NCBI RefSeq assembly: GCF_900114375.1
Contig: NZ_FOSV01000001.1
Span: 539,208-603,207, forward strand
Origin: Methylorubrum salsuginis
Lineage (GTDB): Bacteria > Pseudomonadota > Alphaproteobacteria > Rhizobiales > Beijerinckiaceae
Direction: 5' to 3'
Length of the DNA stretch: 64,000 nt
The stretch's first letter is position 1. Each line of letters begins with the position of its first letter. Made by a program: the position numbers and the translations under genes. Below the pieces are notes generated by a model. That model searched no databases. It was not told where the DNA came from and saw only the letters and a list, made by a program, of their open reading frames with translations. Below, piece after piece: positions 16,539 through 25,107 of the stretch.

Positions 16539-18428
16539 CTGTTCCACTTCGCTCGATCGATCCCGCTGCCGACGGAAATCGGCTTTCTCGTCGGCTTCAT
16601 TCCGCTCGCGACCCTGCATCGCGCCGCCGCGCTCGCTCAAACGCTCGGGACCGATGCCGCGACGGTGCTCCTCAACGAGGGTCGGATCGCCGAGGACGAT
16701 TTCTACCGCGCGCTGGCCCGCCGTCTCGGCAGCGATTTCCTCGACGGTCCGATCCGGCTCGGCGAAGGCTTGCGCTACCCGCAGGTTCTCACCGTCGGCG
16801 CTGCGCCCCTCGCCGCCGGTCACGCGCAAAAGATCGTCGCCGCGCCGCGCGGCACGGCGATCGCCCGGCTGATCGAGGCGGCGCCGCGCCTGGAGCATCG
16901 GCCCGCGATCACCACGCCGACGCGGCTGCGCGAGGCGGTTTTCGCCCAATACGGGACAAGCATCGTCGAAGAGGCCGCCGACGGGCTCACCCGTCGCCGT
17001 CCCGAATGGTCGTGCCGGCCCGGTCCCCGGACTCTCGACCTGACGCTCGCCGGCCTCGTGTTCGCCTGCGTGCTGCTGCTGACCCGATTGCCGACGCTGA
17101 CCGGTCTCATCCTGCTGATGCTGATCCAGGCCGGCATGCTCGCCATGCTCACCGTCCGCCTCGCCGCGGCAGGAATTGCGGGCACGGCGGTCGAACCGGC
17201 CTCCGATCTGCTGCCGGACGAGGCCTTGCCGACCTACACGGTGCTGGTGGCGCTCCATCGCGAGGCCGCCGTGCTTCACCGCCTCGTCTATTCGCTCGCG
17301 CGACTCGACTACCCGGCGGCCAAGCTCGACATCAAGTTCCTGCTGGAGGTGGACGATGCCGAAACGCGCACCGTCCTCCGCGCGGTGCCGCTGCCGGCCC
17401 GGTTCGAGGTCGTGGTCGTGCCGGACGGGCAGCCCCGCACCAAGCCGCGGGCGCTCAACGCCGGCCTGCCGCTGGCCCGGGGGGAGCATCTCGTGGTCTA
17501 CGACGCCGAGGACGTGATCGCGCCGGATCAACTGCGCCGCGCCGCCACCCTGTTCGCCCGCGCGCCCGCCTCCACCGCCTGCCTGCAGGGCCATCTCGTC
17601 ATCGACAACCCCGGCGACGGGCTGCTGCAGCGCCTCTTCGCCATCGAATACGCGGCCCTGTTCGAGGTGCTGGGGCCGGCGCTCGCCGCATGGCGCGTGC
17701 CGACGCCGCTGGGCGGCACCTCCACCCATTTCCGCACCCGCGTGCTGCGGGAACTCCACGGCTGGGACGCCTGGAACGTCACCGAGGATGCCGACCTCGG
17801 CATGCGGCTGGCGCTTGCCGGCTACCATGTCGGCGATCTGCCGAGCGCGACCTACGAGGAGGCGCCGAAACACCTCAAAGCGTGGCTGCGCCAGCGCACC
17901 CGCTGGATGAAGGGGTTCCTGCAGACGAGCTTCACCCACGCCCGCGACCCGCTGGCGACGTGGCGCCGGCTCGGGGCCGTCGAGAGCCTGTGCGCCCTGG
18001 CGCTCCTGCCCGGGACCGTCGCCTCGGCCCTGTTCTACCCGTTCATGATGGGGCCGGGGCTCGCCGAACTCATCCTCGGCGCGCCAGGGCCCGAGGCCGG
18101 CCTGCTGACGCACGCGACCTATGCCGGTGCCTGGACGATCTTTCTGGGCGGCCTCGCCGCGATCCTGATTCCCGGCTTCATCGGCTGCCATCGCCGGGGC
18201 TGGCGCGACCTGATGGGGTTCGTGCCGCTGCTGCCGTTCTACTTCCTGCTGGTGAGCGCCGCCGCGTGGCTCGCGGTGATCGAACTCGCCCGCCATCCCC
18301 ACCGCTGGAACAAGACCGAGCACGGCCTGTCGCGCACCTCGCGCTCGGGCGCCCTGGGCCGGGGCGTGATGTCCGGCGTCACAGCCGCTTGCTCAGCTCC
18401 GCGGCCGTCTCCTTCGGCGGCCGGTTGA
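16539..18428 (+). CDS. Membrane glycosyltransferase (GT2) with MshEN-like N-terminal domain
   Basis: Processive-type family 2 glycosyltransferase. After an N-terminal domain of about 165 residues and one or two membrane helices, the catalytic domain shows VLVALHREAAVLHRLV, DDAE, the YDAED metal motif, TEDADLG and QRTRWMKG (QxxRW), as in cellulose-synthase-like enzymes. Several C-terminal membrane helices follow. The N-terminal stretch (TLGTDAATVLLNEGRIAEDDFYRALARRLG) resembles the type II secretion ATPase N-terminal / MshEN domain, which can bind c-di-GMP. The frame is coding-like well before the first ATG/GTG (GTG 16665). A CTG at 16539 with gggag 8 bases upstream is the best start I see, which would be unusual. 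The last 50 bases overlap the convergent SCO1 gene. Confidence 0.82.
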   Translation: MFHFARSIPLPTEIGFLVGFIPLATLHRAAALAQTLGTDAATVLLNEGRIAEDDFYRALARRLGSDFLDGPIRLGEGLRYPQVLTVGAAPLAAGHAQKIVAAPRGTAIARLIEAAPRLEHRPAITTPTRLREAVFAQYGTSIVEEAADGLTRRRPEWSCRPGPRTLDLTLAGLVFACVLLLTRLPTLTGLILLMLIQAGMLAMLTVRLAAAGIAGTAVEPASDLLPDEALPTYTVLVALHREAAVLHRLVYSLARLDYPAAKLDIKFLLEVDDAETRTVLRAVPLPARFEVVVVPDGQPRTKPRALNAGLPLARGEHLVVYDAEDVIAPDQLRRAATLFARAPASTACLQGHLVIDNPGDGLLQRLFAIEYAALFEVLGPALAAWRVPTPLGGTSTHFRTRVLRELHGWDAWNVTEDADLGMRLALAGYHVGDLPSATYEEAPKHLKAWLRQRTRWMKGFLQTSFTHARDPLATWRRLGAVESLCALALLPGTVASALFYPFMMGPGLAELILGAPGPEAGLLTHATYAGAWTIFLGGLAAILIPGFIGCHRRGWRDLMGFVPLLPFYFLLVSAAAWLAVIELARHPHRWNKTEHGLSRTSRSGALGRGVMSGVTAACSAPRPSPSAAG

Positions 18429-18972
18429 GGGCCACCGCGCCGACGAAGCCGTTGTTGGCATCCATCAGGTAGACCAGCGCGGTGTGCTCCATGGTGTAGT
18501 CGTCGCCCTGCCCCGGCACCTTCTTGGCGTAGGCCCGGAAGGTCTTGACCGCCGCCGCCACCTGTTCCGGGCTGCCGGTGAGGCCGACGATGCGCGGATC
18601 GAAACTCGCCAGATAGGTCTTCAGCGTCTCCGGCCGGTCGCGCTCGGGATCGACGGTGACGAAGGCGACCTTCAGCCGATCCGCCTTCGGGCCCATGGCG
18701 GCCAGCACGTCGCTGATCTGCTGCAGCGTCGTCGGGCAGACGTCCGGGCAATGGGTGAAGCCGAAGAAGGCGAGATAGGGCCTGCCGGCGAAGTCACGCT
18801 CGGTCACGGTCTTCCCGTCCTGGTCGACCAGGGTGAAGGGCCCGCCGATCCCGCTCGCGGCGACCCCCTGGCGGGCCTGCGGCACCAGGGTGATCACGGC
18901 GGCGGCCGAAAGCGCGACAAGTCCCGCCACGAAGGCGGCGAGGGGCAGGAGGACGCGGCGGGACGGGCGCAT
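18379..18972 (-). CDS. SCO1/SenC-type copper chaperone
   Basis: The 197-residue protein has one N-terminal membrane anchor (VLLPLAAFVAGLVALSAAAVI) and a thioredoxin-like periplasmic domain. The copper-binding CxxxC is in FGFTHCPDVCPTTLQ and the partner His in YTMEHTALVYLMD, both as in SCO1, which metallates the CuA site of cytochrome oxidase. The ATG at 18972 (MRPSRRVLL) was preferred to a GTG at 19017 because it places the anchor at the usual distance; this is not certain. No oxidase genes are adjacent. The 3' end overlaps the glycosyltransferase gene on the other strand by 50 bases. Confidence 0.9.
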   Translation of the reverse strand: MRPSRRVLLPLAAFVAGLVALSAAAVITLVPQARQGVAASGIGGPFTLVDQDGKTVTERDFAGRPYLAFFGFTHCPDVCPTTLQQISDVLAAMGPKADRLKVAFVTVDPERDRPETLKTYLASFDPRIVGLTGSPEQVAAAVKTFRAYAKKVPGQGDDYTMEHTALVYLMDANNGFVGAVALNRPPKETAAELSKRL

Positions 18973-19084
18973 GGGGTGTTCGCTTCGGGCGGGCAACGCG
19001 GGAGGCCGCATCATCACGGCCGGACCCGACCCTGCAACCCCCTTGCGCGTCGCGGCGGCATTTCGCTGCCGCAGGACGCCGCCC

Positions 19085-20539
19085 TCAGGACGCCGCCTGC
19101 AATTCCGGCCCCGGAAGCGCCGAGCCGGCCTCGCGGCGGCCCAGCGCCTCGCCGACCATCAGGATCGCCGGGCCTTCGAAGCCGGAGGCCTCGACCTTCC
19201 CGGCGAGGTCGGCGGCGGTGCCGGCGACCGTCTGCTGGTTGGGCCGGGTGGCGTTGAACACCACCAGCGCCGGCGTCGTCGGCGCGAGGCCCTCGCTGAC
19301 CGCCCGCTCCAGGAGCGCGCCGAGGGTCCGCTTGGGCATGTAGACCACGGTGGTGACGCTGCGATCCGCCAGCGCCCCCCAATTGAGGTCGTCGGGCAGC
19401 GCCCCGCGGCGGTCGTGGCCGGTGACGAATTGCAGGCGCCGGGCCGCGTCGCGGTGGGTCAGCGAGACGCCGAGCGCGGCCGCCGCCCCCTGCGCCGCCG
19501 AGACGCCGGGCACCACGGTGCAGGGGATGCCGGCGAGCCGGCAGGCCTCGATCTCCTCGCCGGCCCGGCCGAACACCAGCGGATCGCCGGATTTCAGCCG
19601 CACCACCTGCTTGCCGGTCTTGGCGAGCGAGACCATCAGGGCGTTGATGTCGTCCTGGCGGCAGGAGGGACCGTGCCCGGTCTTGCCGACCAGCATCGTG
19701 CGGGCCTCGCGGCGGGCGTAGTCGAGGATCTCGGAGGCGACGAGGTCGTCGTAGAGGATCACGTCGGCGTTGCGCAGGGCCCGCAATGCCTTGAGGGTCA
19801 GCAGCTCGGCATCGCCCGGCCCGGCACCGACCAGCGTGACGGCTCCGCCCAGCGGCAGCGCCTCGGCCTGCCCCATCAGCTCGTCGAGGTCGGCTTGCGT
19901 CGGGGCGCGATCCGGCTCGGCGAAGGCGCGGTCGGTAAAGCGCTCCCAGAAACCGCGCCTCTCCGAAAAACCGTGGAAGCGGGCCGAGACGGTCTCGCGC
20001 CAGTCACGCGCCGCGCCGACCCAGTGCTTGAAGCCGCGCGGCAGCATCGCCTCGATGCGCGCCCGCACGGTCTGACCGAAGACCGGGGCGGCGCCCTCGG
20101 TCGAGATGCCGACGACCAGCGGCGAGCGGTTGACGATGGCGCCGAACTTCACGTCGCACAGATGCGGCCGGTCCACCGCGTTGACGATGGCGCCGGCCTT
20201 GCGCGCCTCGGCGACGAAGGCGATGCAATCGTCCTCGTCCTCCATCGCGCCGATGGCGAAGGCGGCGCCGTGCAGGTCCTCGGGGGTCCAGCGGCGCTCG
20301 TGCAGGGTCACCGAGCCGGCGGCGATCTCGGCCGGCACGCCGCGCAGTTCCTCGCTCGGCTCCTCGGCATAGACATCGACGCGGGCGCCCGCAGCGGCGA
20401 GCAGCTTGACCTTCCACGGCGCGCCGCCGTTGGAGCCGGCGAGCACCGCCCGCTTGTCCTGGAGCGGCACGAAGACCGGCAGCACCGCCAGCGGCTCGAG
20501 GCCGGCGCGGGTTTCGCGGGGTTGGCGGGGTGTGCTCAT
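19085..20539 (-). CDS. cysG: Siroheme synthase (precorrin-2 dehydrogenase / uroporphyrinogen-III methyltransferase)
   Basis: This fused enzyme makes the siroheme used by nitrite and sulfite reductases. The N-terminal half (to about residue 215) is the precorrin-2 dehydrogenase/ferrochelatase part, with NAVDRPHLCD and NRSPLVVGISTEGAAPV. The C-terminal half is the SAM-dependent methyltransferase: VTLVGAGPGDAELLTLKAL, YDDLVASEIL, RLKSGDPLVFGRAGEE and VPGVSAAQGAAAALG. The 484-residue length is as expected. It lies 108 bases downstream of the nitrate reductase gene on the same strand, fitting supply of siroheme for nitrate assimilation, although no nitrite reductase gene is in the window. Confidence 0.94.
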   Translation of the reverse strand: MSTPRQPRETRAGLEPLAVLPVFVPLQDKRAVLAGSNGGAPWKVKLLAAAGARVDVYAEEPSEELRGVPAEIAAGSVTLHERRWTPEDLHGAAFAIGAMEDEDDCIAFVAEARKAGAIVNAVDRPHLCDVKFGAIVNRSPLVVGISTEGAAPVFGQTVRARIEAMLPRGFKHWVGAARDWRETVSARFHGFSERRGFWERFTDRAFAEPDRAPTQADLDELMGQAEALPLGGAVTLVGAGPGDAELLTLKALRALRNADVILYDDLVASEILDYARREARTMLVGKTGHGPSCRQDDINALMVSLAKTGKQVVRLKSGDPLVFGRAGEEIEACRLAGIPCTVVPGVSAAQGAAAALGVSLTHRDAARRLQFVTGHDRRGALPDDLNWGALADRSVTTVVYMPKRTLGALLERAVSEGLAPTTPALVVFNATRPNQQTVAGTAADLAGKVEASGFEGPAILMVGEALGRREAGSALPGPELQAAS

Positions 20540-20647
20540 GGGCTTCGACGCGGACTTCGTTGCTCGATGGGGCCGTCGCCTGCTCGACGAAGACCGGCGC
20601 GCTCCCCTCCCCCTTGCGGGGGAAGAGCGGGTCGCGAAAACTTGCGC

Positions 20648-23326
20648 TCAGGCGGCGTTGCGCGCAAGCGCTCCGGGCAGCAGCTTGCGAATCTCGGGGA
20701 TGCACGAGCCGCAATTCGTCCCCGCCTTACAGGCCGCGCCCACCGCTTCGACCGAGCCGGCGCCCCCGGCGATGCAGCCCGTGATGATATCGAGGCCGAC
20801 GCCGTGGCAGGCGCAGACCACCGGGCCGGCGGACGCCGTCGCGGCGCGTCCGGAGAGCAGCGTGCGCCGGTCCACCGCCTCGATGTCGGGTTGGGCGAAA
20901 ACCTGCTTGGCGAGTTCCCAATCCGGCCGCCTTTCGCCCGGCGCGACCGAGAGGGCGGCGACGAGCTTGCCGTCGCCGTAGACGGCGCAGCGGTAGAGCC
21001 CGCGGGCGTGATCGACGTATTCGGCGAGTTCCTGGCCCGGAAACAGCCCGCGGATCGCCAGCGCCATCTCGCGCGAGCCTTCCTGCGTGGCGAACAGCAG
21101 GCCCGAGCCGCCGGAGACGGTGGCCCGCGCCCACCACCAGCCGGGGGGCGGGGTGAGCGGCGTGCGGGTGAGGAGATAGCCGCGGGAGCGGTAGGCGACC
21201 GGCTCGATGGAAGCCGGCGTCGCCTTCAGTTCGGGCTGGCCGGAGACCGGATCGGTCACGCCGCGGGCCAGCGCCGCGGCACGGCCGTCGGAGGCGGTCA
21301 TGTCGCTCCAATGCATCGGCACGAAGACCGAGCCCGGCCGCACGCCGTCCGTCACCGTGACTTCGAGCGTTGCGGTGCCGGCTTCCGTCATCACCTTCGC
21401 GAAGCCGCCGTCCTTGAGGCCGAAGCGGGCCGCGTCGTCGGGATGGACCTCGACGAAGGGCACGGCGCGGTGGCCCGACAGCCGTTGGCTTTTGCCGGTG
21501 CGGGTCATGGTGTGCCAGTGGTCGCGCACCCGGCCGGTGTTGAGCACCAGCGGGCGCTCCGGGGTGGCGGCCTGCGCCAGAGCCGGGGGCTGCACCGCCA
21601 CGAAGCGGGCGCGCCGGTCGAAGGTGAAGAAGCGCCCGTCGGCGAAGAGCCGGGCGCGGCCCTTGGCTTCGCGCTTCGGCAGCGGCCATTGCGCCGGCCG
21701 ATGCGCGTCGTAGGCGCGGTCGGTGAGGTCGGCCAAGCCCCCGATGTCGAAATCGCGGGTGCCGTCGTTTTCGAAGGCCGAGAGCGCGGCGTGCTCGCGG
21801 AAGATCTCGGCGGCGGAAGCGTAGGCGAAGCTGTCGCCGTAGCCGAGGCGGCGGGCGACGTCGCCCATGATCGCCCAATCGGCCCGCGCCTCGCCCGGGG
21901 CTTTCAGGAAGGCGCGCTGGCGCGAGATGCGGCGTTCCGAATTCGTCACGGTGCCGTCCTTCTCGCCCCAGGCGAGCGCGGGCAGCAGCACGGTCTTCTT
22001 CGCTTGGGCCCGCGCGCTGTCGCTGGTCGCGACGGCCTCCGACACGACGTAGAGGTCGAGCCCGGCAATCGCGTCGCGGATGCGGTCGGCCCGCGGCATC
22101 GAGACCAGCGGGTTGGTGCCCATCACCCAGAGCGCCTTGATCTTGCCCCGCTCGATCGCCTCGAACAGCGCCACCGCCTTCATCCCCTCGCCGGTGATGA
22201 TGTTGGGCGCCTTCCAGAACCGGCGGACGCGGTCGACCTCTTCGGGGGCGAAATGCATGTGGGCGGCCAGCATGTTGGCCAAGCCCCCGACCTCGCGCCC
22301 GCCCATGGCGTTGGGCTGACCCGTCAGCGAGAGCGGGCCCATGCCGGGCCGGCCGATCCGCCCGGTGGCGAGGTGGCAATTGATGATGGCGTTGCCCTTG
22401 TCGGTGCCCTGGGCCGACTGGTTCACGCCCTGGCTGAAGCCGGTGACGACCTTTTGGGTCTTTGCGAAGAAGTCGAAGAAGGCCTGGACCTCGGCCTCCG
22501 TGAGGCCGGTCGCCTGGGCGGTGGTCGCGACGTTCGGGGCGATCTGCCGGGCGCGCTCGATGGCGCCGTCGAAGCCGGCGGTGTGCTCCTCGATGAAGCG
22601 CAGATCGAGTTTGCCGGCCCCGGCGAGATGGACGAGCAGCCCGGAGAACAGGGCGGTGTCGGTGCCGGGCGCGATCCCGAGATGCAGGTCGGCTTCCTCA
22701 CCGGTCTGGGTGCGGCGGGGATCGACCGTGACGATCTTCGTGCCGCGTTTGTTGCGCGCGTCGATCATCCGGCGGAACAGGATCGGGTGGCACCATGCGG
22801 CGTTGGAGCCGACCAGCACGATCAGGTCGGCCTCGTCGAGATCCTCGTAGCAGCCCGGTACGGTGTCGGAGCCGAAGGCGCGGCGGTGGGCCGCCACCGC
22901 CGACGACATGCACAGCCGGGAGTTCGTATCGACGTGAGGCGTGCCGAGAAAGCCCTTCGCGAGCTTGTTGGCGACGTAATAATCCTCGGTCAGCAACTGG
23001 CCCGAGAGGTAGAAGGCGATCGAATCCGGCCCGTGCCGTTCGGCGATTCTTTTCAGGCCACCCGCGACGGCACCCAGCGCGCCCTCCCAGGAGGCGGCCT
23101 GCCCGTCGACCATGGGCTTCAGCAGCCGGTCCCGGAGGTCGACGGTCTCGCCGAGCGCCGAACCCTTGGAGCAGAGCCTTCCGAAATTCGCCGGATGCTC
23201 GGGATCGCCGGCGATTCCCACCCCGCCCTGCCCGTCCGGCGTGGCCAGCACGCCGCAGCCGACCCCGCAATAGGGGCAGGTCGTCTTCACCGCAGGCGCG
23301 GCGAGAGCGGGAGACGGTTGGGTCAT
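20648..23326 (-). CDS. nasA: Assimilatory nitrate reductase, catalytic subunit
   Basis: This cytoplasmic molybdopterin enzyme reduces nitrate to nitrite. A 4Fe-4S site near the N-terminus starts with TCPYCGVGCGVLATP; FYLSGQLLTEDYYVANKLAKG and the large molybdopterin and dinucleotide-binding domains follow. The last 50 or so residues form a BFD-like [2Fe-2S] domain (VVCACHGVGLD...CKAGTNCGSCIPEI), as in NasA of alphaproteobacteria. The start at 23326 (MTQPSPALAAP) is preceded by gagg 8 bases upstream; an in-frame ATG further upstream adds unlikely sequence. The product is 892 residues. Operon partner cysG follows. No nitrate transporter, nirB or NasTS-type regulator is visible nearby. Confidence 0.94.
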   Translation of the reverse strand: MTQPSPALAAPAVKTTCPYCGVGCGVLATPDGQGGVGIAGDPEHPANFGRLCSKGSALGETVDLRDRLLKPMVDGQAASWEGALGAVAGGLKRIAERHGPDSIAFYLSGQLLTEDYYVANKLAKGFLGTPHVDTNSRLCMSSAVAAHRRAFGSDTVPGCYEDLDEADLIVLVGSNAAWCHPILFRRMIDARNKRGTKIVTVDPRRTQTGEEADLHLGIAPGTDTALFSGLLVHLAGAGKLDLRFIEEHTAGFDGAIERARQIAPNVATTAQATGLTEAEVQAFFDFFAKTQKVVTGFSQGVNQSAQGTDKGNAIINCHLATGRIGRPGMGPLSLTGQPNAMGGREVGGLANMLAAHMHFAPEEVDRVRRFWKAPNIITGEGMKAVALFEAIERGKIKALWVMGTNPLVSMPRADRIRDAIAGLDLYVVSEAVATSDSARAQAKKTVLLPALAWGEKDGTVTNSERRISRQRAFLKAPGEARADWAIMGDVARRLGYGDSFAYASAAEIFREHAALSAFENDGTRDFDIGGLADLTDRAYDAHRPAQWPLPKREAKGRARLFADGRFFTFDRRARFVAVQPPALAQAATPERPLVLNTGRVRDHWHTMTRTGKSQRLSGHRAVPFVEVHPDDAARFGLKDGGFAKVMTEAGTATLEVTVTDGVRPGSVFVPMHWSDMTASDGRAAALARGVTDPVSGQPELKATPASIEPVAYRSRGYLLTRTPLTPPPGWWWARATVSGGSGLLFATQEGSREMALAIRGLFPGQELAEYVDHARGLYRCAVYGDGKLVAALSVAPGERRPDWELAKQVFAQPDIEAVDRRTLLSGRAATASAGPVVCACHGVGLDIITGCIAGGAGSVEAVGAACKAGTNCGSCIPEIRKLLPGALARNAA

Positions 23327-23563
23327 CACGGATCCTCGGCGGATTCTTCTCGAGGTCCGGTGAGCAAGGATCGGGCCGGCTGCCATGCGCGCGGCTCCGC
23401 CATCGGGGTGGGACGGCGCATCGTTGGCGGTCGGGCCGCCTGCACCCAAGGGCGAATGTCGGGGGCTCGGCCGCTCTGCTAGTCTCGTCTCCAACACCGG
23501 CTTCGTGGAAATCCGCCGAGCCGGCCTCAGATAACGACAACGACATCACAGGGAGACGCGACC

Positions 23564-24004
23564 ATGAGCGAGCAGGCGCCCCACCCGGCCGAGGCGGTCG
23601 ATCCGGTCACCGCCGAGCAGGCCGACAACGCGGGCACGCCGCTTCGCGTGACGGCGACGCCGGCCGCCCTGGAACTGATCGCGGAGCTGAAATCCGAGTA
23701 CGGCCCGGTGATGTTCCACCAATCGGGCGGCTGCTGCGACGGCTCCTCGCCGATGTGCTACCCCGTGGGCGACTTCATCACCAGCGACGGCGACGTGCAT
23801 CTCGGCCAGGTCGGGGGCGCGGATTTCTTCATCTCGCGCTCGCAGTTCGGGGTCTGGAAGCACACCCACATCATCCTCGACGTGGTGCCCGGCCGCGGCG
23901 GCATGTTCTCCCTGGAAAACGGCCGCGAGAAGCGGTTCCACATCCGCTCGCGGCTGTTCTCCCAGGCCGAGAACGAGGCACTGGCCGGCGCTTGCCGGCT
24001 CTGA
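23564..24004 (+). CDS. DUF779 domain protein
   Basis: The 146-residue protein has the DUF779 hallmark FHQSGGCCDGSSPMCYP at about residues 51-67 (vicinal Cys pair plus a further Cys) and the closing HTHIILDVVPGRGGMFSLEN. The family is often encoded near aldehyde or alcohol dehydrogenases, and the Cys-rich loop suggests metal binding; the function is unproven. Here no dehydrogenase is adjacent. It is divergent from nasA, across 237 bases in which I see no gene. Confidence 0.88.
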   Translation: MSEQAPHPAEAVDPVTAEQADNAGTPLRVTATPAALELIAELKSEYGPVMFHQSGGCCDGSSPMCYPVGDFITSDGDVHLGQVGGADFFISRSQFGVWKHTHIILDVVPGRGGMFSLENGREKRFHIRSRLFSQAENEALAGACRL

Positions 24005-24040
24005 GGATCGGTGCGGGTTTCGATCCGCGCCGGAACCTCA
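24001..24040. terminator. Imperfect hairpin between convergent genes
   Basis: An inverted repeat begins at the DUF779 stop (ctgagg...cctcag, with inner cggtgcgg/ccgcgccg arms) and ends before the convergent egtD gene. It is a candidate bidirectional terminator, without a clear T-tract. Confidence 0.4.
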
Positions 24041-24086
24041 GCGCGCCCTCACGCTGCCCGCGCACCGTCCCCGGCCGGAGCGAGGC

Positions 24087-25064
24087 TCAGCCGGCGCGCC
24101 GCAGGGCATGGACCGAGAACAGGCCCTCGGAATCGGTCCAGGCGTCGAGCGCCGACCAGCCGGCCCGCGCGGCGAGCGCCCGGAAGCTGGCAATCGTGTA
24201 CTTGCAGCTGTTCTCGGTGTGGATCGACTCGCCCTCGGCAAACGCGAAGGCGCGGCCCGCCACGTGGATCGTCTGCGCCGCGCGGCTGACGAGATGCATC
24301 TCGATGCGCGATTGCGCCTCGTTGAAGACGGCGCGGTGCGCGAAACTGCCGGGATCGATGTCGCCGTGAAGCTCCCGGTTGATCCGGTGCAGCAGGTTGA
24401 GGTTGAACGCCGCGGTGACGCCGGCCGCGTCGTCGTAGGCGGCCTCCAGCACGTCGCGCTCCTTCACCAGATCGACGCCGACGATCAGCGTCGCCCCCTC
24501 CCCCAGGATGCGGCCGAACCCGTCGAGGAGCCGGACGGCCTCCGCCGGCTCGAAATTGCCGATGGTCGAGCCGGGGAAGAAGCCGGCGAGCGGCCGGCCG
24601 GACAGGCTCGGCGGCAGGGCGAAGGGCCGGGTGAAGTCGGCCGCCACCGGCTCGATCGGGAGATCGGGGAAATCGGCCTTCAAGACCTCGGCCTGCTCGT
24701 GCAGGAACTCGCCGGAGACATCGACCGGCACGTAGGCCGACAGGCCGGGCAGGTGCCTCAGCAGGCGGCGCAGCTTCACCGTGGAGCCGCTGCCGAACTC
24801 GACCAGCGCCGCCCCTTCCGGCAGATGCTCCGCGATCTCGGGGCCCCGCTCGTCGAGGATGCGCAGCTCGGTCCGGGTCGGGTAGTATTCCGGCAGGACC
24901 GTGATTTTTTCGAAGAGGGCCGACCCGGCTGCGTCGTAGAAGTACTTGGCTGACAGGGTTTTTGGGTTTGCCCCCAGCCCGTCCCACACGTCGGTGAGGA
25001 ACAGGCCGTTCTCGGGCAGCGGAAGGGTTCGAGCGTCGGCGCTCAGGCGGGGATCGATCGTCAC
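24087..25064 (-). CDS. egtD: L-histidine N-alpha-methyltransferase EgtD
   Basis: EgtD trimethylates histidine to hercynine, the first step of ergothioneine synthesis, using SAM. Visible family elements are SAKYFYDAAGSALFEKIT, LPEYYPTRTE, VEFGSGSTVKLRRLL (SAM-binding), GFFPGSTIGNFEP and the closing ENSCKYTIASF. I set the start at GTG 25064 because GGAG lies 7 bases upstream; the longer open frame before it reads through the egtB end and is not protein-like. The product is 325 residues, normal for EgtD. It follows egtB by 43 bases on the same strand. Confidence 0.95.
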   Translation of the reverse strand: MTIDPRLSADARTLPLPENGLFLTDVWDGLGANPKTLSAKYFYDAAGSALFEKITVLPEYYPTRTELRILDERGPEIAEHLPEGAALVEFGSGSTVKLRRLLRHLPGLSAYVPVDVSGEFLHEQAEVLKADFPDLPIEPVAADFTRPFALPPSLSGRPLAGFFPGSTIGNFEPAEAVRLLDGFGRILGEGATLIVGVDLVKERDVLEAAYDDAAGVTAAFNLNLLHRINRELHGDIDPGSFAHRAVFNEAQSRIEMHLVSRAAQTIHVAGRAFAFAEGESIHTENSCKYTIASFRALAARAGWSALDAWTDSEGLFSVHALRRAG

Positions 25065-25107
25065 GAGGGCACTCCGTCTGAGCGGCGGACAGGTCGGAAG
25101 GGATGCG

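Noticed and set aside
20601..20630. CCTCCCC hairpin between nasA and cysG as a further full copy of the palindromic element
   Set aside because: Only a short single arm is present, without the conserved centre.
18833..23482. A 1549-residue plus-strand frame over the nitrate and siroheme genes
   Set aside because: Low-complexity Arg/Gly/Ala antisense shadow of nasA and cysG, without any domain.
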